A stretch of DNA of 64,000 nucleotides from Roseihalotalea indica (GTDB taxonomy: Bacteria; Bacteroidota; Bacteroidia; Cytophagales; Cyclobacteriaceae): positions 62,001 to 126,000 of the forward strand of contig NZ_JAINFL010000007.1 of the NCBI RefSeq assembly GCF_022458895.1, in the 5' to 3' direction. The stretch's first letter is position 1, and each line of letters opens with the position of its first letter. Position numbers and translations under genes: made by a program. The notes below the pieces were generated by a model, which was not told the DNA's origin, did no database searches, and saw only the letters and a list, made by a program, of their open reading frames with translations. Of this stretch, positions 37,013 through 46,545 are shown in pieces.

Positions 37013-38065
37013 TTAAGCATTGGTTTTTGCGTAATATTTTCTTTTAAGCCAAAATGAAACCCTCACCAGTAAAATTAACGCCGGAACTTCTACCAGGGGC
37101 CCGATGACTCCGGCAAAAGCCTGTCCTGAGTTCAGACCGAAAACAGCAATGGCTACGGCAATCGCTAATTCAAAATTATTACCGGCTGCGGTGAACGCAA
37201 TGGAAGCATTTTTATCGTATTCTGCACCCATAGCCTTACTGATGAAAAAGCCTATCAAAAACATCAATGAGAAGTACACCAGAAGCGGAATAGCAATTCT
37301 TACAACATCCAGCGGAATCTGAACAATCAATTCACCTTTTAGCGAGAACATGACGACAATGGTAAAGAGTAAAGCAATCAGCGTTAGGGGGGAGATGGCC
37401 GGGATGAATCTGGTTTGGTACCAAGTCTCACCCTTCCATTGAACCAGCAGCATTCGGCTTAACAACCCGGCCAGAAAAGGTATACCCAGATAGATTGCCA
37501 CGCTTTCGGCAATGGTAGCAATGGATATATCAACAATAGCTCCTTCAAACCCAAAATAAGGCGGCAGTACCGTAATGAACAACCAGGCATAAAAGCTATA
37601 GGCAAATACCTGAAATATGCTGTTCAAGGCTACTAGGCCAGCCCCGTATTCGCGGCTTCCTTCGGCCAGATCATTCCACACCAGCACCATAGCGATGCAA
37701 CGGGCCAAACCAATCAGTATCAGCCCTACCATGTATTCGGGGTAATCCTGAAGAAACACCAAAGCCAGAACAAACATCAAAACCGGCCCGATAACCCAAT
37801 TTAGAAGCAGGGAGATTGAAAGAATCTTTACGTTTCGGAACACTTGAGGCAGTAGTTTGTAGTTCACCTTCGCCAGGGGCGGATACATCATCAGGATTAA
37901 ACCTATGGCGATGGGTATGTTGGTACTTCCACTACTAAAGGAATCAATGAAACTGGAACTTGAGGGGAAAAAGTAGCCAATGCCAACGCCTACTGCCATG
38001 GCCAGGAATATCCATAAGGTTAGGTATTGATCTAACAGGCTTAGTTGTTTGGGTTTTGCGGTCAT
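37013..38065 (-). CDS. acr3: Arsenite efflux transporter Acr3
   Basis: A 350-residue inner-membrane protein of the BART/Acr3 family with about 10 helices. The conserved Cys motif [15 protein letters not shown] is required for arsenite transport in Acr3. The second conserved region [18 protein letters not shown] is also present. It expels As(III), probably driven by the proton gradient. Its start overlaps the arsC stop by one base (TAATG), so translation is coupled. It is the last gene of arsR-arsM-arsC-acr3. Confidence 0.95.
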   Translation of the reverse strand: MTAKPKQLSLLDQYLTLWIFLAMAVGVGIGYFFPSSSSFIDSFSSGSTNIPIAIGLILMMYPPLAKVNYKLLPQVFRNVKILSISLLLNWVIGPVLMFVLALVFLQDYPEYMVGLILIGLARCIAMVLVWNDLAEGSREYGAGLVALNSIFQVFAYSFYAWLFITVLPPYFGFEGAIVDISIATIAESVAIYLGIPFLAGLLSRMLLVQWKGETWYQTRFIPAISPLTLIALLFTIVVMFSLKGELIVQIPLDVVRIAIPLLVYFSLMFLIGFFISKAMGAEYDKNASIAFTAAGNNFELAIAVAIAVFGLNSGQAFAGVIGPLVEVPALILLVRVSFWLKRKYYAKTNA

Positions 38066-38706
38066 TAGTTCTTTTTAATCTGGGAGAATACATAAAACAT
38101 CTCTGCTGCTATTTGCAGGGACCGTTCGTCATACTTGGCCGCTTCCTGCGGGGTATCGTCAAATTCCTTCGGGTCATCGTAGCGAACCGGAATACGTTTT
38201 TCGGTTCCCGGGATGAAAGGGCAGTTTTCATCAGCATGAGAGCAGGTCATCACCGTGGCAAACTGATCAGCTTTGTTAATGGGGTCATCAAAAAGTTTTG
38301 AAAACGCACTGATGGGTTCAGCATCATCAGAATTGAAAACGAAATACACCGGGTTGGATTTACCTTTGGACGACACTCTAAAGCCGCTTTTCCTGATAGA
38401 GGCTACAGCTCGCTCATTGAAAGCCGTTACTTCCACACCACCCGAGTAACAATTGGCGGGAATACCAAAATAGTCGGCAGCGGTCTGGGCCCAGATCTGG
38501 GCAAACTGGCTTCGGCGTGAATTATGGGTGCAGATGAAATTCAGGTTCACAACTTCGGCCTGACTAATCTTGCTTTGTATATAATCAATCAAAGGTTTTA
38601 AAACCTGTTTTCGCTCATTGGAAATACGCTGACTTTTTGCTTTTTCAATCGTAGGGAATAGCTCGGGTAACATGGTGACTTTTGTTTTTCGCATGATTTT
38701 ATCCAT
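38065..38706 (-). CDS. arsC: Arsenate reductase, low-molecular-weight phosphatase type
   Basis: I start at the ATG at 38706, 10 nt after the arsM stop, giving 213 residues (ATGs at 38694 and 38673 are alternatives). The catalytic P-loop [16 protein letters not shown] (Cx5R) and [17 protein letters not shown] place it in the LMW-PTP-like arsenate reductase family. The latter motif holds the two further redox cysteines. It reduces arsenate to arsenite, passing the disulfide to thioredoxin or a related thiol. The product is exported by Acr3 or methylated by ArsM from the same operon. Confidence 0.9.
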   Translation of the reverse strand: MDKIMRKTKVTMLPELFPTIEKAKSQRISNERKQVLKPLIDYIQSKISQAEVVNLNFICTHNSRRSQFAQIWAQTAADYFGIPANCYSGGVEVTAFNERAVASIRKSGFRVSSKGKSNPVYFVFNSDDAEPISAFSKLFDDPINKADQFATVMTCSHADENCPFIPGTEKRIPVRYDDPKEFDDTPQEAAKYDERSLQIAAEMFYVFSQIKKN

Positions 38707-38716
38707 CGAATTACAG

Positions 38717-39598
38717 TTAACAACATCCTGAACCTGGCGTGCAATCGCTGTCCTGAGATGGGAGGTCAGAAAGTTTGGTTTCAGATGTACTCCCCGGTTT
38801 CTCGGCAAACACCGTGATGCTGAAAATTCCGGTTTCACCTGTATTGAAATCATCGGCTTCCTGAGCGGATAGGTATTTGCTCAAAATATCGTCGGGAATA
38901 CTGATGGGCTTTTCTTTTTGTAAGGTGATATTCTGAAATCCAGCCTCTTTGATGTGTTGGAGATATTCATCTTTTTGAATTGCACCGGCTACACAGCCAG
39001 CGTACATTTCGGCATCTTCCCGCAGTTGGTCGGGTAGGCTACCCACGAGCACAATATCGGAGATACTAAAGTGCCCGCCGGGTTTCAGTACCCGAAAAAT
39101 TTCACCGATTACTTGTTGTTTATCCGGCACGAGGTTGAGCACGCAATTGCTGACAATCACGTCGGCTACATCATTATTAACCGGCATATTGTCAATATCA
39201 CCTTCCCGAAACTCAACATTGTTGTACCCCAGTTTCTCGGCATTCGTGCGAGCCTTCTGAACCATGGCGGGAGTGAAGTCTATGCCGATTACTTTTCCTT
39301 CGGCCCCGGTTTCGTGTCGGGCAACAAAGCAATCATTTCCTGCCCCGGAACCCAGGTCGACCACTACATCCCCTTTCTGTATTTTGGCAAACTGCGTAGG
39401 CAAGCCACAACCCAGGCCTAAATCGGCATCTTCAACATATCCTTCAGTTCCGGTGTAATCATCCATCATGATGTTGTACACCTTATTAGAAGGGGTAGTA
39501 GCACCACAGCAGGAAGCGGCGTTTTCCACTTTTCCTTGTTCGGCTATTTGAGCGTACTTCTCTTTCACCACATTTTTTAATTCCTGTTCGGTATTCAT
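38717..39598 (-). CDS. arsM: Arsenite S-adenosylmethionine methyltransferase
   Basis: A 293-residue SAM methyltransferase with the glycine motif VDLGSGAGNDCFVAR and the arsenite-binding cysteines of ArsM. Cys152 (SNCVLN) and Cys202 (AGCVAG) are spaced 50 residues as in characterised enzymes, and Cys64 (GLGCGLPTQF) is a likely third. It methylates As(III) to less or differently toxic, volatile forms. The C-terminus carries an extra Cys-rich tail (DCTPGSGCC). It follows arsR and has its own copy of the 18-bp operator 17 nt upstream. Confidence 0.94.
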   Translation of the reverse strand: MNTEQELKNVVKEKYAQIAEQGKVENAASCCGATTPSNKVYNIMMDDYTGTEGYVEDADLGLGCGLPTQFAKIQKGDVVVDLGSGAGNDCFVARHETGAEGKVIGIDFTPAMVQKARTNAEKLGYNNVEFREGDIDNMPVNNDVADVIVSNCVLNLVPDKQQVIGEIFRVLKPGGHFSISDIVLVGSLPDQLREDAEMYAGCVAGAIQKDEYLQHIKEAGFQNITLQKEKPISIPDDILSKYLSAQEADDFNTGETGIFSITVFAEKPGSTSETKLSDLPSQDSDCTPGSGCC

Positions 39599-39614
39599 AA
39601 TTTATGAGTTTATG

Positions 39615-39632
39615 TTATTGCAATATTACGAT
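39615..39632 (-). promoter_or_regulatory. ArsR operator copy upstream of arsM
   Basis: The 18-bp sequence TTATTGCAATATTACGAT (plus strand) contains the dyad TATTGCAATA. It is identical to the copy before arsR (39998-40015). On the minus strand it includes TAATATTG, one base off the TAnnTTTG -7 consensus, so operator and promoter would overlap. Confidence 0.82.
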
Positions 39633-39649
39633 GGGTCTAGGTAAATTTT

Positions 39650-39985
39650 TTAGCAGCAGGTATTTGAAGCAGGAGACTCTAATTGATTGAAGATTTCATC
39701 AAACTGACCTTTAATCTCAGCCCAGCGAACCGGATTGATGCAGTAGCTAATGCTGGAGCCTTCAATCGTTCCCTGAATAATGCCAATGTCTTTCAGTTCT
39801 CGAAGGTGCTGACTGATGGTCGCCTGAGCCAATCCTAATTCTTGCACCAAATCTCCGTTAATGCAGGCATTGGTCTTCAGCAAATGCTGAATGATCGCTA
39901 CCCGGGCCGGGTGAGCAAAGGCTTTTGCTGCCATAGCCATTTTATTTTGTGCTTCCGAAAAAAGATCGGTTTTAGTGACTCCCAT
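39650..39985 (-). CDS. arsR: ArsR-family arsenic-responsive repressor
   Basis: A 111-residue winged-helix repressor of the ArsR/SmtB family with recognition helix QATISQHLRELKDIGII. It lacks the classical ELCVCDL pair of E. coli ArsR. Cysteines are Cys41 (NACINGDLV), Cys82 and a vicinal C-terminal pair Cys110-Cys111, which may form the As(III) site. It leads the arsenic operon and should bind the 18-bp operator seen before itself and before arsM. Confidence 0.93.
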   Translation of the reverse strand: MGVTKTDLFSEAQNKMAMAAKAFAHPARVAIIQHLLKTNACINGDLVQELGLAQATISQHLRELKDIGIIQGTIEGSSISYCINPVRWAEIKGQFDEIFNQLESPASNTCC

Positions 39986-39997
39986 ATTTTAATTGTC

Positions 39998-40035
39998 TTA
40001 TTGCAATATTACGATTAAGTAGTGAGGTTTCCAAA
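39998..40035 (-). promoter_or_regulatory. arsR promoter with overlapping ArsR operator
   Basis: The 18-bp operator TTATTGCAATATTACGAT is at 39998-40015. On the minus strand a TTTG (40035-40032) is followed by 20 nt and then TAATATTG (40011-40004). This is a near-consensus Bacteroidota -33/-7 promoter whose -7 box lies inside the operator. Confidence 0.75.
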
Positions 40036-40189
40036 TATTTTCAATGATTGCTTTTTGCAAGGTCTTTACATCTATGCTTGTCCTCCACTGAAATAAAGGA
40101 AGTATTGCTTCTCGAGATAGATAAGCGCGTTTCAGCAATATCACTTCAGGAAGATTATTCGTCTCAGGAACTTACGCTTAATAAGCTTA

Positions 40190-42064
40190 TTACATCTTCT
40201 CCAGCGCCGCCAGTTCTTCCTGATAGCCCCCGGATAAAATAGGAAAGCGGTACCAGGATCGTGGATCAACGTTAAAGTCATCCATGTGGAAGGAGGGAGC
40301 AATGCGCTCCCGTTTCCATTGGTTTCGGGACCAGAGGCGAAAAAACTTGGCGATGTATGTTTTCAACTGGGCATCAGTGACTAAGTCCTGCTCCTGAATA
40401 ATCTTATAAATTTCCAGCGGGCCGTGCCGATCCCGAATAGCCAGCCGTTCAATCACGACCAGAATATTGTACGGCATCAGATCAGATTCGTCGGTTTGCG
40501 CTTGTTCCAGCGGTCGTAATTCAGCCGTAGGGTTCAGTCGGTTTACCGGGTGTAGTCCCGGATAATCCAGTGCCTCTTCGGCCCATTTTAGCCATTGCAA
40601 GATGAAGTATTTATCTACGGCAGCAATGGGTGCTATACTTCCGCTGGTATCTCCATCCATCGTTGCATACCCAACATCGCCTTCGCTACGGTTGGAGGTG
40701 GTGAGTAAAAGTGCATTGTGAATATTAGCCAGCATCCAGATAGCAGGATTTCTGGCCCGGGCCTGCACGTTTTGCAATGTAATATCGTCTTGTTCCCAAG
40801 TGAGATCGCGGCGCAGGGCTTCCTCAATTTTCCGGGTATATCCGGCCACCTCATCGTCAATTTTCCATTGATGGAAGGTCGCCCCTAGCGAGTCGGCCAG
40901 GGTTTGAGCGGCGTTCAGTGTTTGCTCGGATGAATTAATGGTGCCCTGATACGCGGTAATCAATAAACGATTCAGCAAAGTGCGAAAGATCGTTTGCTCG
41001 TCGGCTCCTTCATCAAACGTAGAAAGCCATTGCGACATACCAAGTTTTTCCAGAAAGGTAGGCAGGCCCAGTTCTCGCACGCCCCGGCGCACCATTTCTG
41101 ATACCAGCACGGCGCAGGAAGATGAATCGGCACCACCGCTAAGCGAAAGTACAAATCCTCTGGATCGGCTTTTGCGCAGATAGTCAAACAGAGCAAGGCT
41201 TTCGGCTTTGGTAAATTCTACTTCTTTATCGTAATCATCGGTGTTAGGCGCAGTTTCGGAGTTCTCCGGCTGAGAAAAATCAATGCGGCAGCTTAGTAGT
41301 TGTATATCCTGAAAAGAAAGGCGGTTATTTTTCTTCAGTAGCTTTCCCTGCTGGGCAATCAGAATTTCCCCGTCGTATACCATGCGTCCGGCTTCGTTGC
41401 CTAGCATATTGGTAAACACATAGGAACAATCAAACGCTTCCGAGCCTTGCAGTACCAGTCGCTCCCGGAAGTGGGTTTTTCCAAAGGCAAAGTGACTGGC
41501 ACTAGGGTTAAGAATAAGGTCAACTCCGCGCGTTTTATGAATCCAGCCCGGACGCAGGTCTTCTCGCCAGGCATCTTCGCAAATCTCAAAAGCGACCTTA
41601 ATACCATTTACCTCATAGATGACATCACCGAAATCATACCATTGCCCATGGACTTCTACCTGACCTTGCTCATAGGCAGCCCAGGGAGTGAACCAGCGGG
41701 GTTCGTAGTGAACTCCATCATTGGCCAAATACTGCTTGGCTGTAAACCCTAAAATCTGCTGATTGTGAATCAGGCAGGCAGTATCATAACGTTTGCCTTC
41801 ATACAACATCGGTAGGCTAACGGCCACCGTAATATCCTGGCAGGCCGAAACAATGTCCGGTAACACATCCAGGGCCTTCTGGTAGATCCAATCGCTCAGA
41901 AACAGGTCCTCACAGCCATATCCGGTAATACATAGCTCAGGGAGACACAGAATATCGATATGCTGCTTACGGGCTTCTTGTATAGCCTGATGGATGCGGC
42001 TCAGGTTCCCGGTCCAGTCAATAGGAGTTTGATTAAGGGTAGCTCCCGCTACGGTGAGGATCAT
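40190..42064 (-). CDS. nadE: Glutamine-dependent NAD+ synthetase
   Basis: A 624-residue two-domain enzyme. The N-terminal nitrilase-type glutaminase has the triad Glu43 (LPELCITGYG), Lys110 and Cys162 (FEICEDAW). The C-terminal synthetase has the PP-loop SGGADSS (309-315) and RSEGDVGYATMDGD. It converts deamido-NAD, ATP and glutamine to NAD+. It is the last gene of acpP-fabF-rnc-nadE, 39 nt after rnc. pncB, the entry point from nicotinate, lies 4.5 kb away on the other strand. Confidence 0.95.
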   Translation of the reverse strand: MILTVAGATLNQTPIDWTGNLSRIHQAIQEARKQHIDILCLPELCITGYGCEDLFLSDWIYQKALDVLPDIVSACQDITVAVSLPMLYEGKRYDTACLIHNQQILGFTAKQYLANDGVHYEPRWFTPWAAYEQGQVEVHGQWYDFGDVIYEVNGIKVAFEICEDAWREDLRPGWIHKTRGVDLILNPSASHFAFGKTHFRERLVLQGSEAFDCSYVFTNMLGNEAGRMVYDGEILIAQQGKLLKKNNRLSFQDIQLLSCRIDFSQPENSETAPNTDDYDKEVEFTKAESLALFDYLRKSRSRGFVLSLSGGADSSSCAVLVSEMVRRGVRELGLPTFLEKLGMSQWLSTFDEGADEQTIFRTLLNRLLITAYQGTINSSEQTLNAAQTLADSLGATFHQWKIDDEVAGYTRKIEEALRRDLTWEQDDITLQNVQARARNPAIWMLANIHNALLLTTSNRSEGDVGYATMDGDTSGSIAPIAAVDKYFILQWLKWAEEALDYPGLHPVNRLNPTAELRPLEQAQTDESDLMPYNILVVIERLAIRDRHGPLEIYKIIQEQDLVTDAQLKTYIAKFFRLWSRNQWKRERIAPSFHMDDFNVDPRSWYRFPILSGGYQEELAALEKM

Positions 42065-42103
42065 ACGCGTACGAAAGTGAGATGAAAACTTGGCCGTTAC
42101 TAG

Positions 42104-42901
42104 CTACTCAAGTTCAGGTTCCAGTTCCTGAATGGCTTTCTCGGAAGCACTTTGTTCGGCCTTCTTTTTACTATAACCGCTACCCTGGCAGATAGGTTTA
42201 TCATCCAGAAATAATTGGGCAATAAACTCCTTATGATGACTATTCCCTCGGGTATCAACAATTTCAAAACGAACCTGACGGTTGTTCTTTTGTGCCCACT
42301 CAATAATCATGCTTTTGAAATTCGTATTGTTCTTCACAATATCCGAAAGATCAAAGTGGGGTTTGAGAATGCGGTTCAGCACAAACCGGCGGCAAAAGGC
42401 AAATCCGTGATCCAGGTACACTGCCCCAATTAGCGCCTCAAACGTGTTGCCATTGATAGATTTGTGAGAACGGTAGCTACTCCGGTGAGAATTATCATAC
42501 TCGATGATCTGGTCAATACCGATCTTGCGAGCTACTCCGTTTAGCGATTCCCGGTTAACGATCCGGGCGCGGATTTCGGTCAGGAAGCCTTCGTCGCGGA
42601 AGGGGAATTTTTTGAAAAGATATTCGGCTACCACGGTTGAAAGTACTGCGTCGCCTAAATACTCTAGTCGCTCATTAGATTCTTTCAGCCCATACCGGTT
42701 GCGTTTAGCCACCGATACATGTTTAAAAGCCAGACGATACAGCCCGATATTGGCCGGGGCTCGCCCGACCATCCGGTGCACACAACGGGTCAGTTGTTTG
42801 TCCTTCTTAGATTGAAGACTTAGAAAAGAGAGCGGTGCCGGTAAAGCCAGCACGGCCGAACGAAAATAGGAAATAAGATGACTGACGAAAGATCCCGCCA
42901 C
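42104..42901 (-). CDS. rnc: Ribonuclease III
   Basis: A 265-residue protein with the RNase III signature ERLEYLGDAVLS and second catalytic block NTFEALIGAVYLD. A C-terminal double-stranded RNA-binding domain follows (KSMIIEWAQKNNRQ to KKKAEQSASEKAI). It processes rRNA and structured mRNAs. The start is GTG, two bases after the fabF stop, so the genes are tightly coupled. The alternative of an internal start would remove family-typical N-terminal residues. Confidence 0.94.
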   Translation of the reverse strand: MAGSFVSHLISYFRSAVLALPAPLSFLSLQSKKDKQLTRCVHRMVGRAPANIGLYRLAFKHVSVAKRNRYGLKESNERLEYLGDAVLSTVVAEYLFKKFPFRDEGFLTEIRARIVNRESLNGVARKIGIDQIIEYDNSHRSSYRSHKSINGNTFEALIGAVYLDHGFAFCRRFVLNRILKPHFDLSDIVKNNTNFKSMIIEWAQKNNRQVRFEIVDTRGNSHHKEFIAQLFLDDKPICQGSGYSKKKAEQSASEKAIQELEPELE

Positions 42902-42903
42902 GC

Positions 42904-44175
42904 TTAGGCTTCAAATTTTCGAAAAACTACCGATGTATTATGCCCCCCAAATCCAAAAGTATTGCTGATTGCCGTCCTAATCTCCCGCTCCTGCGCCTTG
43001 TTAAAGGTCAGATTAAGCCGCGGATCGATGCGTTCGTCGTCGGTAAAATGATTGATCGTGGGAGGTACCAAACCGTGATTGATTGCCTTAATACAGGCTA
43101 TTGCCTCAATGCCACCAGCGGCTCCGAGCAAATGCCCCGTCATAGATTTGGTCGAACTGATACTGAGATTAAAAGCATTTTCCCCGAAAACATCAATGAT
43201 TGCATTGGTCTCGCTGATATCTCCTAAGGGAGTTGACGTGCCGTGAACATTGATGTAGTCTACTTCAGAAGGAGATACACCAGCATCAGCCAGTACGTTT
43301 TGCATTACTAGTTTTACACCTGTTCCTTCCGGGTGAGGAGCAGTGATGTGGTAGGCATCGGCCGTCATGGCTCCGCCCAGAATCTCCGCGTAAATCTTGG
43401 CACCGCGTGCCTGGGCATGCTCCAGTTCCTCTAGAATTAGGGCGCCAGCTCCTTCACCTAATACAAATCCTTCCCGGTCCCGGTCAAATGGCCGGGAGGC
43501 CGTTTCAGGAGAATCATTACGTTCGGATAAGGCCTTCATGGCTCCAAAGCCACCCACACCTGCTTCGCAGATGGCCGCTTCCGAACCGCCCGATACGATA
43601 ACATCCGCTTTGCCTAATTTGATGTACGTGTAGGCATCAATAAGAGCATGCGTTGCCGATGCACAAGCCGAAACGGTAGCAAAGTTAGGACCTCGGAACC
43701 CGTATTTGATAGAAATGTGTCCCGGAGTAATATCAATAATCATCTTCGGGATGAAGAAGGGGTTGTAGCGGGGGGTTCCGTCACCCTGGGCAAACTGGGT
43801 TACTTCCTGCTGGAAGGTAATAAGTCCACCAATACCCGATCCCCAGATGACTCCAACCCGATCTGGATTAACCCCCTCAGTATAGCCTGAGCCTGACTGC
43901 ATCAGACCGGCATCCTGCACGGCTTCATCGGCAGCGACCAGGGCAAACTGAGCACAGGGGTCTAACTTGCGAGCTTCCTTACGATCGAAATAATCGGAAG
44001 GATCAAAGTTTTTAAGCTCGCAGGCAAACTTGGTTTTAAATTTTTCGGTGTCAAAACTGGTAATGGGGGCTGACCCGCTTACTCCTTGGGATAATCCTTG
44101 CCAATAATCGGCTACTGAATTACCAATAGGAGTAAGCGCGCCCAACCCGGTTACAACAACTCTCCGAGACTTCAT
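42904..44175 (-). CDS. fabF: Beta-ketoacyl-ACP synthase II
   Basis: A 423-residue condensing enzyme with the full Cys-His-His triad: Cys171 (VSACASATHA), His311 (NVHGTSTPLGD) and His348 (KSMTGHLLGAAGG), with Lys343. It elongates fatty acids by condensing acyl-enzyme with malonyl-ACP. It lies 22 nt after acpP, the carrier protein it uses, and 2 nt before rnc. This acpP-fabF-rnc order is common in bacteria. Confidence 0.97.
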   Translation of the reverse strand: MKSRRVVVTGLGALTPIGNSVADYWQGLSQGVSGSAPITSFDTEKFKTKFACELKNFDPSDYFDRKEARKLDPCAQFALVAADEAVQDAGLMQSGSGYTEGVNPDRVGVIWGSGIGGLITFQQEVTQFAQGDGTPRYNPFFIPKMIIDITPGHISIKYGFRGPNFATVSACASATHALIDAYTYIKLGKADVIVSGGSEAAICEAGVGGFGAMKALSERNDSPETASRPFDRDREGFVLGEGAGALILEELEHAQARGAKIYAEILGGAMTADAYHITAPHPEGTGVKLVMQNVLADAGVSPSEVDYINVHGTSTPLGDISETNAIIDVFGENAFNLSISSTKSMTGHLLGAAGGIEAIACIKAINHGLVPPTINHFTDDERIDPRLNLTFNKAQEREIRTAISNTFGFGGHNTSVVFRKFEA

Positions 44176-44197
44176 AAAAAAGGGAAAAGTGATCTAC

Positions 44198-44434
44198 TTA
44201 GTTTACGTTCTCTTCCAAATAAGAGATGGCTTGACCAACGGTAGAAATATTTTCAGCTTGATCATCAGGAATAGAAATGTTAAACTCTTTCTCAAATTCC
44301 ATGATCAACTCAACGGTATCTAAAGAATCAGCACCGAGATCGTTAGTAAAGCTAGCGTCGGGAGTAACTTCAGATTCTTCTACTCCGAGTTTGTCAATGA
44401 TGATTCCTTTGACTTTTTGCGCAATTTCAGACAT
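44198..44434 (-). CDS. acpP: Acyl carrier protein
   Basis: A 78-residue acidic four-helix protein. The phosphopantetheine attachment site is Ser37 in [15 protein letters not shown]. It carries growing acyl chains in fatty-acid synthesis and is first in the operon with fabF, rnc and nadE. It is divergent from the IPExxxVDY-like gene, with a shared 145-nt upstream region. Confidence 0.97.
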   Translation of the reverse strand: MSEIAQKVKGIIIDKLGVEESEVTPDASFTNDLGADSLDTVELIMEFEKEFNISIPDDQAENISTVGQAISYLEENVN

Positions 44435-44579
44435 TTTATTTGCATTTAAAGTTAACGGCGCAAAGAAAGAGATTTAATATAATAATGTCAAACGAATTTT
44501 TTCCTATCTTTTTTCTTAAAATTGAGTATATAAGGGCCGAAGCCTTTATACTTTTTGCAGCAAGGCGGTTTGTAGGTGA

Positions 44580-45017
44580 TTGAAAATTATTGTTGTGCGT
44601 ACATCTCTTGATATTTCTTTTCAGTATGATTTTGTGCTTTTTGGAATCAATTCTCCGGTAAAAGAGTATAAATTAGCTTGGTTGCTTAACCAAACATGCA
44701 TCTGCCATTTTAAGAAAGATCAGGATATTACCTTGAATAAAGATGGTGCTGCCACTGTTTCTTTCACTCACTACCGTTATCAGCGGGCTAGCCAGGTTTG
44801 GCGGTTGCTGGAAAACCGACCGAGTGAGTCAGGGCTCCCAGATATCTATCTAATGCCCGAACTTTCTGAATGGAATTTTTTACTTTGGCTGCACGACCCG
44901 GGAGAGCATATTTCCCTCTCTCAACTGCAACAAAATTTGAAAACTATCCCTGATATCGAGAGCTTTTCGCAAATTTCGGTAGATTTACTCGCAAATAAAG
45001 ATAACCTATTGTTTTAA
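44580..45017 (+). CDS. IPExxxVDY-like family protein
   Basis: A 145-residue protein in the position (directly before pyk) and with the pattern of the Bacteroidota IPExxxVDY family. It has a Phe-rich N-terminal strand (FQYDFVLFGINSPVKEYKLAWLLNQ) and a later motif. That motif here reads YLMPELSEWNFLLWL, in place of YLIPExxxVDYFL. No ATG fits; the start is TTG at 44580 or GTG at 44595. Its stop is one base before the pyk ATG, so it is co-translated with pyruvate kinase. The function of the family is unknown. Confidence 0.75.
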   Translation: MKIIVVRTSLDISFQYDFVLFGINSPVKEYKLAWLLNQTCICHFKKDQDITLNKDGAATVSFTHYRYQRASQVWRLLENRPSESGLPDIYLMPELSEWNFLLWLHDPGEHISLSQLQQNLKTIPDIESFSQISVDLLANKDNLLF

Positions 45018-45018
45018 C

Positions 45019-46452
45019 ATGGATCATTTACCTTTTAATAAGACTAAAATTGTGGCCACAGTAGGTCCGGCCACCAATAGCAAAGAAATGCTGACGGAGT
45101 TGGTGAAAGCAGGAGTGGGAGTATTCCGACTCAATTTCTCTCACGGAGATCATGCCGGACACGCTCAGGTAATCAAATACATTCGGGAAGTTAACGAAGA
45201 AATGGGTACCAATATTTGTATCCTTCAGGATTTGCAAGGGCCTAAAATACGTATCGGGGAAGTAGAAAACGGAGAAGTAGAAATAGTACCAGGCCAAAGC
45301 CTAACGATTACTTCTGAAAAGATGGTGGGCACATCTGAGAAAGTGAGCACCACGTATACGTCCCTGCCTACGGACGTTGTCATTGGTGATACTATTCTTA
45401 TTGATGATGGTAAAATCGAGCTGCGCGTGGTAAGTGCTTCAGGTAATGAAGTGACAACCACGGTCATCTACGGTGGCCCGCTGAAGTCGCGTAAAGGAAT
45501 GAATCTGCCTGACACGAATGTATCAGCCCCTTCGCTTACTGAAAAAGATAAAAAAGATTTACTATTCGGTATTGAGCAGGATGTAGACTGGATTGCCCTG
45601 TCGTTTGTACGAAAAGCCAGCGATATATATGATCTGAAAGAAATCATTAAATCAAAAGGAAAAGCAACCCTGGTTATTGCCAAGATTGAGAAGCCTGAGG
45701 CGATTCGCAATATTGATGATATTATTGAAGCCACTGATGGGCTGATGGTAGCCCGGGGTGACCTGGGAGTGGAGATTGCTATGGAAGATGTGCCGATGGT
45801 GCAGAAGATGCTGGTTCAGAAGTGTAATAACGCTTCCAAGCCCGTTATCATTGCTACTCAGATGATGGAAAGCATGATTGAAAATCCTCGCCCTACTCGT
45901 GCTGAAACAAACGATGTAGCCAATGGCGTGCTTGATGGTGCCGATGCCATCATGCTATCCGCAGAGACTGCTTCAGGCAAATACCCGATACAGACGGTGA
46001 AAAGTATGGTAAGAACCATTTTGGCCGTAGAGAAGCAAAGTGATGACGTTTATGATAAATTATCACAGATACAACCCGACTCGCCTACCTTCTTTAATGA
46101 TAACCTGGTACGTACCGCCTGTAAACTGAGTAAGGAAGTAAATGCAGCAGCTATTGTCGGCATGACCAAGTCGGGGTATACCGGTTTCCGCATTTCAGGA
46201 CACCGACCTAAAGCCAATATCTTCATCTTTACCGCCAACCGTCGCCTGTTAAATATTATCAACCTATACTGGGGCTTACACGGGTTTTACTATGATGGCA
46301 CCCGCTCAACCGACGAAACTTTTGACGATTTAGAGAAAATTTTGCGCACCAAAGGATTATTGCATCAGGGCGATACCTATATCAGCACGGCTAGTATGCC
46401 GCTTCATTGGGAGGATCGTACGAATATGGTGAAAATTCAGGTGGTAAAATAG
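45019..46452 (+). CDS. pyk: Pyruvate kinase
   Basis: A 477-residue enzyme with the expected barrel and C-terminal domain. Seen are KTKIVATVGPA at the start, the active-site block VIAKIEKPEAI, MVARGDLGVEI and MLSAETASGKYP. It makes pyruvate and ATP from phosphoenolpyruvate and ADP in the last step of glycolysis. It is preceded at one base by the IPExxxVDY-like gene and followed by a palindromic repeat. Confidence 0.97.
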   Translation: MDHLPFNKTKIVATVGPATNSKEMLTELVKAGVGVFRLNFSHGDHAGHAQVIKYIREVNEEMGTNICILQDLQGPKIRIGEVENGEVEIVPGQSLTITSEKMVGTSEKVSTTYTSLPTDVVIGDTILIDDGKIELRVVSASGNEVTTTVIYGGPLKSRKGMNLPDTNVSAPSLTEKDKKDLLFGIEQDVDWIALSFVRKASDIYDLKEIIKSKGKATLVIAKIEKPEAIRNIDDIIEATDGLMVARGDLGVEIAMEDVPMVQKMLVQKCNNASKPVIIATQMMESMIENPRPTRAETNDVANGVLDGADAIMLSAETASGKYPIQTVKSMVRTILAVEKQSDDVYDKLSQIQPDSPTFFNDNLVRTACKLSKEVNAAAIVGMTKSGYTGFRISGHRPKANIFIFTANRRLLNIINLYWGLHGFYYDGTRSTDETFDDLEKILRTKGLLHQGDTYISTASMPLHWEDRTNMVKIQVVK

Positions 46453-46458
46453 TATTGC

Positions 46459-46528
46459 AATGAGTAGTGACTAATGACTGATGAGTAAATGCCGGTTATT
46501 TACGATCAGTCATTCACCATTACTCATT
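46459..46528. repeat. Large imperfect palindrome after pyk
   Basis: The arm at 46459-46490 (AATGAGTAGTGACTAATG...) pairs imperfectly with 46498-46528 (ATTTACGATCAGTCATTC...CTCATT) around a 7-nt loop. It sits in the 93-nt pyk-pncB gap. It may be a 3' hairpin or a dispersed repeat. There is no U-tract to make it a standard terminator. Confidence 0.68.
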
Positions 46529-46545
46529 AATCATTAAACTAGCTG

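Noticed and set aside
46459..46528. Standard rho-independent terminator after pyk
   Set aside because: The hairpin is AT-rich and has no U-tract, so it is listed as a repeat instead.
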